Source: Chlorobiaceae bacterium (GTDB lineage Bacteria > Bacteroidota > Chlorobiia > Chlorobiales > Chlorobiaceae). From it: a stretch of 64,000 bases of DNA. The stretch spans positions 24,732-88,731 of the forward strand of contig JAAXWO010000011.1 in assembly GCA_013334965.1 (NCBI GenBank), given 5' to 3'. The position numbers and the translations under genes were made by a program. The first letter of the stretch is position 1. The number at the start of each line of letters is the position of its first letter. Below are positions 1-9,542 of this stretch, piece after piece. The notes under the pieces are model-generated. The model did not search any database and had not been told where the DNA came from. It was given only the letters and a program-made list of their open reading frames with translations.

Positions 1-212
1 CCTGATTCACAGAAAATCCGGCCATAACTCCTGAAAATTCCTGGTGTTCGACAGCAAGACATCTACTGGGAAGGCCTTTCCGGCAAAACCCGCAAACACG
101 AAAACAATCCTGAGAACCATAAAGCGACACATGCCGGGCGATATGACAGCCGAAGACCTGAAAACAGCCAACAGGAACCGGCGAGGAAAAAGCTCTTGTT
201 CCGCGACGGCAA

Positions 213-701
213 TCATCCGGGGCTTGACGCAGAAGACTCCTTTATCAAACTGAACCGTCCCCGAATCAGCACGATCGCCATATACAGCACAATCACTAAA
301 TTGGTCGTCAGCAACACGATCTTCAGCCATGTAAACCCTTTCGCAAGTTCATACAACTCAATAGGCAGATAAACGCTTCCGCTCAGGAGCGCGAACCATT
401 CCGCCCATCGCCTTCCGAACCATAACCCGTAAGACTCGATAAATCTCATGATCGAGTAGATAGATGCGATGAGAACCAGAAAGTGAAGACGATCGTCGCT
501 CATGTTCTGGAACAGCATCTTTGAGATGCTCGGGAAATGTCTGAACGGATCGAAAAGCGCCGTGCGCGAAAAATGCCCTGAAAAAGGTTGTACTTCCTGA
601 TGTACAAGCACAAAAATGTAAAGTGAGGCAGAGAGGACAAGGAGCCCTTTTGCCGCTTCGAATACCGCCACAGCCCTGAGCCCGCTTTTTGTCTTGATCA
701 A
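213..701 (-). CDS. DUF2127 family membrane protein
   Basis: The 162-residue product has about four hydrophobic segments with the layout of DUF2127 integral membrane proteins: an AVFEAAKGLLVL segment near the start, then FLVLIASIYSIMRFIESYGLW, then a C-terminal segment ending in VLYMAIVLIRGR. No biochemical role is established for the family. The reading frame is open further upstream to an ATG at 758. I prefer the TTG at 701 because it follows a GAGGG ribosome site at good spacing and puts a lysine-rich cytoplasmic end before the first membrane segment. The gene stands alone and points away from the two-component locus to its right. Confidence 0.7.
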   Translation of the reverse strand: MIKTKSGLRAVAVFEAAKGLLVLSASLYIFVLVHQEVQPFSGHFSRTALFDPFRHFPSISKMLFQNMSDDRLHFLVLIASIYSIMRFIESYGLWFGRRWAEWFALLSGSVYLPIELYELAKGFTWLKIVLLTTNLVIVLYMAIVLIRGRFSLIKESSASSPG

Positions 702-1071
702 TAAACCCTCTGTTTTTCCGGAATTTGAGTGTATCGGTCCGCACCCCTGCTGACACAAGCTACAATTGAAACAGAACCTGAATATCTTTCCTGTCGGTGA
801 GGATCAGTACCGAATTGCCAGATTCATGGCTATTTACAGTAATCTAAGCACTTGTCGCATTTTTCCTGCTCTGTTTTTTTAATCGCGGGAAGAGTACGGT
901 TGTATCAGATCAGTTGAACTTCACGATGTTCAATTTGCCTGACGATTCCAGAATAATTCAGAGCGACGCCCCGGATCGACTATCGCATACCGGATTTAAC
1001 CAACGCACGTAACTAAAAACTCTCAGCTTGTCTATATTGATCAAAAGTACGATGCCATCATCAAGTGAGTC
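702..1071. other. Intergenic region between divergent genes
   Basis: This stretch lies between the DUF2127 gene (minus strand) and the NtrC-type regulator (plus strand), so it should hold promoters for both. I see no RNA gene, coding remnant or clear repeat in it. Confidence 0.5.
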
Positions 1072-2412
1072 ATGCCACCTCTTAACGTCCTTATAGTCGA
1101 CGACGAGATAAACATCAGGAAGACTCTGAAGGTCTTCATGGAATCTCGCGGACATGTTGTCAAACTCGCCGGCAGCGTTCGAAGCGCCATGGAAGAGACG
1201 GAAATGTCAAGATTCAATCTGGCCCTGGTAGATATAAGGCTTGGCACAGAGAGCGGCCTTGATCTGATTCCTGCGATGCGCAAGGCTTATCCCTGGATGA
1301 AAATCGTGGTCATCACCGCTTATGCATCCATCGATACTGCCGTAGAGGCCATGAAGCGAGGGGCCTCCGACTATATCACAAAACCGTTTGCTCCCGGCCA
1401 ACTTGAGCTCATTACCGCAAATATTGCCGCTTTGTGCGAAATAGAAAGGCAAATCAAAGCGCCACAGGGCCCCCAGAACGATCCTGATCCCGAAAAGTCA
1501 ATCGAATCCAGGGATCCCGCAATGCAAAAAACCATGGAATTGTCACGACAGGTCGCTGCATCAGAAGCTGTCGTTATGCTTTGTGGCCAGAGCGGCACCG
1601 GGAAAACAATGCTGGCCCGTTCGATCCATCAAATGAGCAACCGGGCGCAGAAGCCGTTCGGTGTGATCTCCTGCCCTTCTCTGAGCCAGGATTTGCTTGA
1701 GAGCGAACTTTTCGGGCATGTGAAAGGTGCATTTACCGGAGCACTCAAAGACAATCCTGGCAGAGTCGCCACATGCGAAGGCGGGACGCTGTTCCTTGAC
1801 GAGATCGGAGATATGCCGCTCGTTATCCAGCCGAAACTGCTCCGATTCATCCAGGAGAGGGAATACGAGCGTGTCGGTGACCATAACACCCGAAAAGCCG
1901 ACGTCCGGATTATCGCGGCATCAAACATTGATCTGGAAAAGGCGGTCAGGGAGGGCCGGTTCAGGGAAGACCTTTATTACAGGCTTAACGTGGTGCAGAT
2001 CGTCCTGCCATCACTGGCTGAACGCCCCAACGACATTGAGCTGCTGGCCAACAGCACTCTTGCATTTTTCTGTTCTGAAAATAGTAAAACCATCAATGGA
2101 TTCACCGAAGATGTGCTCAGCAAGTTTCGCGAATACCCATGGCCAGGAAACATCAGGGAACTTCGCAACGTCATCGAACGGGCGGTAATACTCTGCAACA
2201 GTGACATGATCAGCATGGATCTGCTGCCAGATACAATGGCTGCGAAAAAAACACCGCTCAGGCTCGGCGATCCGGTTTCACTGGAAACTATCGAAGAACA
2301 GCATATCCGCAGGATTCTGGCTGAAACATCCTCCCTTCAGGACGCAGCAGCCATTCTTGGAATCGACCAGGCGACGCTATGGAGGAAACGCAAACTCCTT
2401 GGCATCCTGTAG
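1072..2412 (+). CDS. NtrC-family sigma-54-dependent response regulator
   Basis: Cytoplasmic transcription activator of 446 aa. An N-terminal receiver domain (residues 4-120) has the acidic pair DD10-11, the phosphoacceptor Asp54 (VDIRLG) and the KPF lysine. A central AAA+ domain has Walker A GQSGTGKT and the GAFTGA loop that contacts sigma-54. The last 40 residues form a Fis-type helix-turn-helix (AAAILGIDQATLWRKRK). This is the full length expected for the NtrC/AlgB class. The next two plus-strand genes are a KimA-like permease and a KinB-like histidine kinase; the kinase is the likely partner and the permease a likely target. AlgB-KinB of Pseudomonas is a family precedent, but the target promoters here are inferred. 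Confidence 0.93.
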   Translation: MPPLNVLIVDDEINIRKTLKVFMESRGHVVKLAGSVRSAMEETEMSRFNLALVDIRLGTESGLDLIPAMRKAYPWMKIVVITAYASIDTAVEAMKRGASDYITKPFAPGQLELITANIAALCEIERQIKAPQGPQNDPDPEKSIESRDPAMQKTMELSRQVAASEAVVMLCGQSGTGKTMLARSIHQMSNRAQKPFGVISCPSLSQDLLESELFGHVKGAFTGALKDNPGRVATCEGGTLFLDEIGDMPLVIQPKLLRFIQEREYERVGDHNTRKADVRIIAASNIDLEKAVREGRFREDLYYRLNVVQIVLPSLAERPNDIELLANSTLAFFCSENSKTINGFTEDVLSKFREYPWPGNIRELRNVIERAVILCNSDMISMDLLPDTMAAKKTPLRLGDPVSLETIEEQHIRRILAETSSLQDAAAILGIDQATLWRKRKLLGIL

Positions 2413-2709
2413 CCTGCGCATTGCAAAACGCAAAGTCAATCCGGAAAACCCTTTGTGTATTGCAACAACCCCGAAAATAATCCCCTCCCCAAGCTTTCCC
2501 TAAACCCTTTCAGATAAAGGCGTCGCAGATAATCTCCCATTCTGGCCTGCTTTTTGATAAGGCATCTGTTGAAAACCGAAGTCACAGCAGTCGCACAAAG
2601 AGATGCGTGACTATCGATAAGCGGATTGAGCGCATGGAATCATGGCAATAAACCCATGGCACCGTATGTGATTGTACAACCGCACCTTTATCAATATCAT
2701 CACTGACAA
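2413..2709 (+). promoter_or_regulatory. Leader of the KimA-like gene with weak sigma-54-like site
   Basis: At 2657-2662 there is a perfect -24 element TGGCAC, and at 2668-2671 the bases GTGA stand where TTGC is expected, so only the central TG fits the -12 consensus. The GG-to-G spacing is correct and the site lies about 40 bp before the permease start. An NtrC-type activator directly upstream makes a sigma-54 promoter attractive, but the poor -12 half leaves this tentative. The rest of the stretch shows nothing recognisable. Confidence 0.3.
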
Positions 2710-4692
2710 ATGACGATCAGAAGCGGGCTGAGACAGGCAAAAAGATTCTTTATCGGAGGTTCCCGTGATTTTCGGGACAGCAGGATTTTCCACTCTATCT
2801 CACTTACGGCCTTTCTCGCCTGGGTCGGACTTGGTTCTGACGGCCTATCCTCATCATGCTATGGCCCTGCTGAAGCATTCAAGGCCCTTCAGGCACATCC
2901 AACCCTTGGGATATTCGTAGCCATCGCCACCGGCCTCACCATTCTCATCATCGCGGCAAGCTATTCCCACATCATCGAGCTGTTCCCTTCCGGCGGTGGA
3001 GGGTACCTCGTGGCAAGCAAGCTGCTCTCCCCTGAAATCGGCATCGTCTCCGGCAGCGCCCTGCTCATCGATTACGTGCTGACCATCACCATCTCGATCG
3101 CCAGCGGCGCTGATGCCATCTTCAGCTTCCTTCCGCCCGGCATGATCCAGTTCAAGCTATGGTTCGCGCTGGCCGGAGTCATCATGCTCCTCGTCCTGAA
3201 CCTCAGGGGAATCAAGGAGGCAGTCATGCCGCTTGTGCCGGTGTTCCTGCTGTTTGTCGTCACGCACATTATCGCCATCGCGGTTGCGGTAGGCTCTCAC
3301 GTCATGAACATAGGCGTGGTGTATCATGAAACAGGGACGGAGCTTGCCCAATCTTTCAATTCCCTCGGTCTTTTCGGCACGCTGTTCCTTATCCTGAAAG
3401 CATACAGTCTCGGCGCCGGCACTTTCACCGGTATCGAGGCCATCAGCAATGGCTTGCCCGTTCTGCGCGACCCGAAAATCCAGACGGCCAAGAAAACGAT
3501 GCGTTACATGGCATGGTCGCTGTCGATAACCGTCATGGGCCTGATGATCGCCTATATTTTCCTCAACGTCAGGGATACTCCCGGCAAGACGCTTAATGCG
3601 GTGCTTTTCGAGTCGATAACCGCGTCATGGGGCGGCTATACCGGCATCACCTTCGTCTGGATCACCCTGCTCTCCGAAGCGATCCTGCTGTTCATCGCCG
3701 CCCAGACCGGATTCCTCGACGGCCCCAGGGTACTGGCCAACATGGCGCTCGACAACTGGCTGCCAAAAAAGTTCGCCATGCTCAGCGACCGTCTGGTTAC
3801 CGAACGAGGCATCATCTTCATGGGTGCTGCCTCACTGCTCATGATGATCGGCTCACGAGGATCCGTCGATTTCCTTATCGTACTTTACAGTATCAACGTA
3901 TTCATCACCTTCAGCCTTTCACAGCTCGGCATGGTGAAACACTGGTGGCAGGAACGGGGAAGCGAAAAGCAGTGGTTGAAAAAAATCGCGATCAACGGCA
4001 TCGGCCTTATGCTGACGACATTCATCCTCATTTCAGTGCTTATCCTCAAATTTGATGAGGGCGGCTGGATAACCATACTGATTACCGGTGTGCTGGTGAT
4101 GATCACCTTCTTCATCAAGGGACACTACAACAAAACCTATGAAACACTGAAGCGCCTTGATATCATTGTTGAAGCAGCGGTCATGTCGGGCAGAGACCTC
4201 AACGAAAAGGATATCCCTGAACCTGTTTTTGACCCAAAGGGCAAAACTGCCGCCATCCTCGTCAACGGATTCAACGGACTCGGGCTGCATACCCTGTTCA
4301 GCGTGTCCCGCCTGTTCAGCGGTGTTTATAAAAATTTCGTTTTTGTGGAAATCGGCCCGATCGATGCCGGAAATTTCAAAGGCGCTGACGAAATAGGCCA
4401 TCTCAATGAGTATGTCAAAAGCGAAAGCCGCAAGTACGTCAAGTACATGAAAGAGCACGGATACTATGCCGAGGCGTTCACCTCGATCGGTACCGATGTT
4501 GTTGAAGAGATCAACAAGCTTATACCTGATATCACAGGTCGATTCCCTGATATCGTCTTTTTCGGTGGACAGCTTGTATTCACAAACGAATCGCTGATGG
4601 ACCGCTGGCTGCACAACTATACCGTGTTTGCCGTGCAACAGAACCTTTACATCAAGGGCATTCCATTCCTGATTTTACCGATAAGGGTTTGA
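2710..4692 (+). CDS. KimA/YdaO-like APC-superfamily potassium permease
   Basis: 660-aa inner-membrane transporter with about 12 membrane segments and a roughly 190-residue soluble C-terminal domain. Signature blocks resemble Bacillus KimA (YdaO), a K+/H+ symporter: GSDGLSSSCYG near residue 42, PSGGGGYLV near 95, LLIDYVLTITISIASGADAI near 118 and GTFTGIEAISN near 238. The tail (IPFLILPIRV) also resembles the KimA C terminus. Older annotation would call it an amino acid permease; potassium as substrate is inferred from similarity. It sits between a response regulator and a histidine kinase on the same strand, which suggests that signalling controls its expression. A potassium-sensing input is possible but not shown. 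The start has no strong ribosome site. Confidence 0.8.
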   Translation: MTIRSGLRQAKRFFIGGSRDFRDSRIFHSISLTAFLAWVGLGSDGLSSSCYGPAEAFKALQAHPTLGIFVAIATGLTILIIAASYSHIIELFPSGGGGYLVASKLLSPEIGIVSGSALLIDYVLTITISIASGADAIFSFLPPGMIQFKLWFALAGVIMLLVLNLRGIKEAVMPLVPVFLLFVVTHIIAIAVAVGSHVMNIGVVYHETGTELAQSFNSLGLFGTLFLILKAYSLGAGTFTGIEAISNGLPVLRDPKIQTAKKTMRYMAWSLSITVMGLMIAYIFLNVRDTPGKTLNAVLFESITASWGGYTGITFVWITLLSEAILLFIAAQTGFLDGPRVLANMALDNWLPKKFAMLSDRLVTERGIIFMGAASLLMMIGSRGSVDFLIVLYSINVFITFSLSQLGMVKHWWQERGSEKQWLKKIAINGIGLMLTTFILISVLILKFDEGGWITILITGVLVMITFFIKGHYNKTYETLKRLDIIVEAAVMSGRDLNEKDIPEPVFDPKGKTAAILVNGFNGLGLHTLFSVSRLFSGVYKNFVFVEIGPIDAGNFKGADEIGHLNEYVKSESRKYVKYMKEHGYYAEAFTSIGTDVVEEINKLIPDITGRFPDIVFFGGQLVFTNESLMDRWLHNYTVFAVQQNLYIKGIPFLILPIRV

Positions 4693-4790
4693 CGCACTCT
4701 TGGTGACGATCACGAGATATTCTGCACAACCAAACCGCCGGATGAATTAATTTGCAGGCATATGATGAAGAAACTCATGGAGAACGATCG

Positions 4791-6605
4791 ATGATCAGCC
4801 TGAGACATAAGCTGGCCCTTGGCTTCGGTGGCCTTCTGGCTATAATCGCGGTCATCGGCATGCTGACCATCAGCCAGATCGATCAGCTCGGCAGTGCAAT
4901 CGACGTCATCCTGAAACAGAACTACCGAAGTGTCACGGCAAGCCAGGAGATGAAAGAGGCGCTGGAAAGAATGGACAGCGACATCCTGTTCTCCTTTACC
5001 GACCAGCATAAGTCCACCCCGGGCAACATCGGCAACAGCGAAAGGAAATTCAGGCAGGCGCTGAAAGTTGAGCTCGGCAACATCACCCTGCCTGGAGAGA
5101 AGGAGAAAGCCGAACGGATCGCCCAGTTGTTTGACGACTATGCCCAAGCTGTCCGCAGCGTCACCAGTGACTCGATCACCCTTGAAAAAAAAAGGGCGAC
5201 CTATTTCACGACTATCCTCCCGTTGCTGATCGAGATCAAAACCCTCGCCCAGCAGATACTCGACATGAACCAGGCGAACATGAACCAGGCGAGCCACGCG
5301 ACACGTCTACTGGCCGCATCAGCGCATAACCGAATATTGATAGCCATCATTTCATGCGCTTTACTCGCCGTACTCTTCAGCTATCTGTCACGCCGATGGA
5401 TATTGCGACCTGTCAGCAGACTCATCGCCTCTGCCAAAGAAATCAGGAACGGCAACCTGGACCTTGTGCTCAAATCAGAGTCCAACGACGAAATCGGCGA
5501 GCTTTCAGAAGCTTTCAACGAAATGGCTTCGACGCTGCGCGAGGTACGAAAAAGGGATGAGGAAACGCTCCATCGCACGCGAAAGGCTACACAGGAGGTC
5601 ATGAACATTCTGCCGACTCCGATAGCCATTTTCAATCCTGAAGGCCGGATAGATGTGGCGACGCAATCTGCGATCCGGTTTTTCGGGCTTAATCCGGGAG
5701 CTTTCGCAACGAGCGTCGATTATCCGTGGTTGCCGGATATGCTTCAACGCGCGACAACAGAGGGACGGGCGGTTGAATTTGAAGGCAACGGGTTCCTTCA
5801 GAAGTTTATCGATAATCGTGAGTTTTTTTTCAAACCCACAGCCGTTCCGATAACGAAAAACCCAAACACAACGGCTACCAACGGCACCATACTGCTGCTC
5901 CACGATGTGACCCAGGTTCACGAACAGAAAGAGTTGAAAAGAAGCGTCGTATCGACAGTTTCACACCAGCTCCGCACGCCGTTGACCTCACTGAGAATGG
6001 CCGTTCACCTGCTTCTGGAACGACGGATCGGCACGCTTAACGGAAAACAGGCTGAATTGCTTAACACCGCCTGTGAAGACAGCGATCGTCTTGCAGAGAT
6101 GCTTGACGACCTGCTTGACCTGAACCGGATCGAGTCAGGACGAGCCCGACTGAAGATGCAGCAACAGAAACCCGATAACCTTATCAGAATCGGCATTGAA
6201 CCTTTTATCTCCGAATCGAAGGAAAAAGGTATCGCCATAATCGTAGACACCCCGCCCGATCTCCCGGAGGTCATTGCCGATGAAGCAAGCATCAAACATG
6301 TATTTGCAAATCTTCTTTCGAATGCCCTGCGTTTTTCGCAGCCTGGCAGTACCATAACCGTCAAGGCCGAAGCTGAGCTTTCGGGAATCAGGTTCTCGGT
6401 TGAAGATACCGGCGAAGGTATTGCTCCCGAGCACATGAAGCGAGTGTTCGAACAATTCTACAGGGTTCCCGGCCAGGATGAAAAATCGGGCATAGGACTC
6501 GGCCTCTCGATAGTCAAGGAAATCATCAATGCCCACGGAGGATCCGTCGGCGTCAAAAGCACAAAAGGAAAAGGTACCGTTTTTCACTTCACGCTGCCCG
6601 CATGA
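4791..6605 (+). CDS. KinB-like membrane histidine kinase (HAMP-PAS-HisKA-HATPase)
   Basis: Sensor kinase of about 604 aa. A first membrane helix (residues 7-28) is followed by an all-helical extracytoplasmic domain of about 140 residues, a second membrane helix, a HAMP linker (RPVSRLIASAKEIRNGNLD), a PAS domain (ILPTPIAIFNPEGRI), the H-box VVSTVSHQLRTPLTSL, and a catalytic domain with N box (ANLLSNALRFS), DTGEGIAP and GIGLGLSIVKE. The frame is open from a TTG at 4752, but the ATG at 4791 follows GGAGA at good spacing and begins a typical N-in segment, so I chose it. The helical sensor resembles the KinB type. It probably phosphorylates the NtrC-type regulator two genes upstream. Confidence 0.9.
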   Translation: MISLRHKLALGFGGLLAIIAVIGMLTISQIDQLGSAIDVILKQNYRSVTASQEMKEALERMDSDILFSFTDQHKSTPGNIGNSERKFRQALKVELGNITLPGEKEKAERIAQLFDDYAQAVRSVTSDSITLEKKRATYFTTILPLLIEIKTLAQQILDMNQANMNQASHATRLLAASAHNRILIAIISCALLAVLFSYLSRRWILRPVSRLIASAKEIRNGNLDLVLKSESNDEIGELSEAFNEMASTLREVRKRDEETLHRTRKATQEVMNILPTPIAIFNPEGRIDVATQSAIRFFGLNPGAFATSVDYPWLPDMLQRATTEGRAVEFEGNGFLQKFIDNREFFFKPTAVPITKNPNTTATNGTILLLHDVTQVHEQKELKRSVVSTVSHQLRTPLTSLRMAVHLLLERRIGTLNGKQAELLNTACEDSDRLAEMLDDLLDLNRIESGRARLKMQQQKPDNLIRIGIEPFISESKEKGIAIIVDTPPDLPEVIADEASIKHVFANLLSNALRFSQPGSTITVKAEAELSGIRFSVEDTGEGIAPEHMKRVFEQFYRVPGQDEKSGIGLGLSIVKEIINAHGGSVGVKSTKGKGTVFHFTLPA

Positions 6606-6946
6606 AACGAACTGGACGGACGACGAATTCAGGAAATCCGAGATACCGGGCCTGCCATTTCGCCAATCTGCCGGCATCTCTTCGCTGGCATCATGATTGT
6701 CCGGTCCATTGTCTACAGACGTTCCTGATCGCAACAATCATCCGGCCATGACCTGAGAGGTCTGGAGCACTTTGCCTGGCGTCACGGCATCGTCCAACTT
6801 CTTATCCTGACCACTCTCATCAAGCAGCCAATCCTGGCCAAATGAAGAAACCCCGCTGTTCTCACGCGGGGTTTCCTGTACAAAAAAAATGAGGGCAGAG
6901 TCTTGCTCCTGGAATTTTAACAACCTGTCAAAATTCAGGAAACCGG
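6606..6946. other. Intergenic region between convergent genes
   Basis: It lies between the ends of the kinase gene (plus strand) and the PII gene (minus strand). Apart from the hairpin at 6847-6875, listed separately, I see no gene or repeat. Confidence 0.5.
6847..6875. terminator. Hairpin between kinase and PII genes
   Basis: A perfect 10-bp inverted repeat (GAAACCCCGC / GCGGGGTTTC) with a 9-nt loop lies between two convergent genes. There is no strong T-tract on either side, though an A-run follows on the plus strand and a short TTCATTT follows on the minus strand. It most likely ends minus-strand transcription after the PII gene, possibly in both directions. Confidence 0.55.
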
Positions 6947-7294
6947 CTAATCCTTATTGTACATCGAGTCATCTCCACTCTCGCCGGTACGGATCCGATA
7001 GGACTCTTCGATGGTCCACACAAAAATCTTGCCATCTCCGATTTCACCGGTATAAGCCGACTTCAGAAGACAGTCCACTGTCTTGCGAAGATTGATGTCA
7101 CGAACCACGATCGATAACGTCAGGCGCGAAATAAAATCCGTATCGGCGGAACCCCTGAATACGCCTTTCGATTTCCGTTCGTTGCCAACTCCATATGATT
7201 CGGTGTAAGAGAAAAAGTCGATATCAATGGCGTGCAAAGCCGCCTTGACCTCTTCAAATTTCGAGCGTCTTATAATCGCCTCTATTTTTTTCAT
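6947..7294 (-). CDS. glnK: PII-family signal protein with atypical T-loop
   Basis: 115-aa trimeric nitrogen/energy sensor that would gate the adjacent ammonium channel. The fold signatures are present: MKKIEAIIR at the start, the B-loop TGEIGDGKIFV and the C-loop RIRTGE. The T-loop (about residues 37-54, GNERKSKGVFRGSADTDF) lacks the tyrosine that is uridylylated in proteobacteria: E. coli Tyr51 aligns with Ala/Asp and Tyr46 with Phe. The family Gln39 is Glu. Ser49, the residue phosphorylated in cyanobacterial PII, is present. It is the last gene after amt on the same strand. Classical GlnD control is therefore unlikely, and regulation may be by ADP/ATP and 2-oxoglutarate alone; that part is inference. 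Confidence 0.88.
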   Translation of the reverse strand: MKKIEAIIRRSKFEEVKAALHAIDIDFFSYTESYGVGNERKSKGVFRGSADTDFISRLTLSIVVRDINLRKTVDCLLKSAYTGEIGDGKIFVWTIEESYRIRTGESGDDSMYNKD

Positions 7295-7403
7295 AACGAA
7301 TTAATTTTATGTGATTTAACCTTTTCACAACAATAAATGAGCACCTATTGTCCCAAAACACATACGCCTGGATGGATGATCATCATTTCCGTTAATCAAC
7401 CGG

Positions 7404-7439
7404 GTGAAAACAGCTGCAGATGAACAGTCCTGTTTTCAC
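7404..7439. promoter_or_regulatory. Hairpin between amt and the PII gene
   Basis: A perfect 10-bp inverted repeat (GTGAAAACAG / CTGTTTTCAC) with a 16-nt loop lies in the 160-bp gap between amt and glnK. There is no T-tract, so it may be an RNA-stabilising or processing hairpin, or a partial attenuator that lowers expression of the downstream gene. Confidence 0.4.
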
Positions 7440-7454
7440 TCAGTTGTTCCGCAA

Positions 7455-8936
7455 TCAGTTGGTATAGGCTTCTGCACCGTGTTCGAACACATCCAATCCA
7501 CCAACGCCGGTTTCGCCTTCCGGTTCAACACGCAGCTTGAACGGGTAAGGCAACTTGCTGATTCCCCACATCACAACAATGGCAACCACAAAAGTGCTCA
7601 AAGCAACGATCGCATTTCCCACGAACTGAGCGAGGAACACATTCCAGCCACCACCATAAAACAGCCCGGTCACCGGAGCGCTGTTGTCAGGCCCCAATGG
7701 AGTGGCACAGCCATATTCTCCGGTAGCAAACAGACCAATAGCCCAGGTACCGAAAATACCGTTCAATCCATGAACCGGAACCGCGCCAACGGGATCATCA
7801 ATACGAAGATATTCAAGCAGGTAGATACCTCCGAAAACAATTGCACCGGCAATCAGGCCAATGATGACGGCACCAAGCGGTGAAACCCAGTAACAGGGAG
7901 CCGTGATGGCAACCAACCCGCCCAGAAGCCCGTTCACCGTAAAGCCGACGTCGAATTTACCTTTGAAGGAACCTGCATAATAGGCCAGGGTCATGGCGCT
8001 CAACGCACCGGCACAAGCGGCAAGGGTCGTATTTGCAGCCACGCGACCGACACCGACGGCATCCATTGCAGAGAGCGTGCTGCCAGGGTTGAATCCGTAC
8101 CATCCGAACCACAGAAGGAAAGCTCCTGTAACTGCAACCGGCAAGTTGTGGGCTGCCGGCAGACCGCCTCTCTGTTTGTCGTCACGCAGGAATACACGAC
8201 CGATACGTGGTCCGAGGACAATTGCACCAGCCAATGAAACCACGCCGCCAATGGTATGAACAACCGTTGAACCAGCGAAATCACGGAAAGGATTGCCCAG
8301 TTCAGGCAGGAAATGTCCGGGAGTACCCATCGTCACCAGAAAACCGTCCGGCCCCCATGCCCAGTGACCGATGATCGGATAGATGAAGGCCGTCACAAAA
8401 ATGCTGTAGATGATATCGCCACGGAAACTGGTACGACCGATCATGGCGCCTGATGTAATGGTCGAGGCCGTATCGGCAAATGCAAACTGGAATACCCAAT
8501 GTGCAAGAAGCGCTACGCCGGTTGCGCCATAAGTCTCAGGCGCTCCCTGAAGGAAAAACCACTTCTGCCCTATAAAACCATTTCCTTCACTGAACATGAA
8601 CGCATAACCGATAGCCCAGAAAGAGATACCGCAGATAGCCGTATCCAGAACACATTCGATCAGCACGTTAACCGCCTCACGCTTCCTTGCAAAACCGGCT
8701 TCCAGCATCACAAATCCAGCCTGCATGCCAAACACGAGGGCGGCTGCGATAATCGTCCACAGCGTGTTGAGTGAGTTGATCATGTTCGTTTCGGCCGGAG
8801 TATAGGTGATGGCCGCCATGGCAGGCGTACCGATTATTCCGGATAACGTGTTCATGGACAACAGGACAAGAAACAGCCCGATCAACTTCCCTGCAAAAAT
8901 GGTCGCCCCAAGTTTCCAGTTTTTCTTCTTTGACAT
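7455..8936 (-). CDS. amt: Ammonium transporter (Amt family)
   Basis: Inner-membrane ammonium channel of 493 aa. A cleavable signal peptide (about residues 1-37, ending TPAMA) is followed by 11 hydrophobic segments. The two pore histidines are in VVHTIGGVVSLAGAIVLG and PVHGLNGIFGTW, matching AmtB His168 and His318. The frame runs to 9023, but the ATG at 8936 follows AGGGA and begins a normal signal sequence, so the longer start is rejected. A PII gene lies downstream on the same strand, the usual amt-glnK arrangement in which PII blocks the channel when nitrogen is plentiful. Confidence 0.95.
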   Translation of the reverse strand: MSKKKNWKLGATIFAGKLIGLFLVLLSMNTLSGIIGTPAMAAITYTPAETNMINSLNTLWTIIAAALVFGMQAGFVMLEAGFARKREAVNVLIECVLDTAICGISFWAIGYAFMFSEGNGFIGQKWFFLQGAPETYGATGVALLAHWVFQFAFADTASTITSGAMIGRTSFRGDIIYSIFVTAFIYPIIGHWAWGPDGFLVTMGTPGHFLPELGNPFRDFAGSTVVHTIGGVVSLAGAIVLGPRIGRVFLRDDKQRGGLPAAHNLPVAVTGAFLLWFGWYGFNPGSTLSAMDAVGVGRVAANTTLAACAGALSAMTLAYYAGSFKGKFDVGFTVNGLLGGLVAITAPCYWVSPLGAVIIGLIAGAIVFGGIYLLEYLRIDDPVGAVPVHGLNGIFGTWAIGLFATGEYGCATPLGPDNSAPVTGLFYGGGWNVFLAQFVGNAIVALSTFVVAIVVMWGISKLPYPFKLRVEPEGETGVGGLDVFEHGAEAYTN

Positions 8937-9542
8937 GTTTTCCCTGATCCGGGAAAAATACTCCCCTCTTCCGGGGCTTATGGTTACTGATTTCATGGCT
9001 TGTTTTTTTGGTTGACGATACAAATTGATGACAACTGTGTCCCGGAAATCTCACCCTGTCAGATAACACGGCAATATTTTCCATCCGGTCGGCAGCAGGA
9101 ATCAGAATTGATTAGGGACATGATTGAGTCATTTCTCATCGCTATTCTGAAACTGGCATCTTCAAGCATTTACCATCCTTGAGTCTGGGCTGCGACCAGG
9201 CGCCAGAATCTTAATCATTAAGGCTTAAATGAAAAGTAAAACTAATTATTTAATAAAAAATACATTTTTGCAATATTTATTATGCCTTTTCGATGTTTTT
9301 GCAAAATATTTTTGACATCCACTATCAAAAGACAAAACGCATGAGGATTCAGCGGTAGTAAGGGAGGGATATACCGCCATAAACGCCGCTAAATCCTTTT
9401 TTGCGGCGTGTCACCCTTGAAATCGGGAATCTGCAGTTAACGCAAGCCCGGTAGGTGAAAATAACGGGATCGATGGCCGGAGAGCGGTCATGTCTCGCCG
9501 GATAAGGAGATCAGGAGGAAAGATCGGCGTGAACGTCAGGGC
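8937..9542. other. Intergenic region upstream of amt, no gene seen
   Basis: This roughly 600-bp AT-rich stretch should carry the amt promoter near its left end. A 7-bp stem (ACGCCGC/GCGGCGT, about 9384-9411) is the only structure I noticed. I looked for a -24/-12 promoter upstream of amt and found none. There is no RNA gene or coding remnant that I can recognise. Confidence 0.5.

Noticed and set aside
2710..4692. Generic amino acid permease annotation
   Set aside because: The APC fold is correct, but signature blocks and the C-terminal domain fit the KimA/YdaO potassium branch much better.
8937..9542. Sigma-54 promoter upstream of amt
   Set aside because: No TGGCAC-N5-TTGC match was found on the minus strand.
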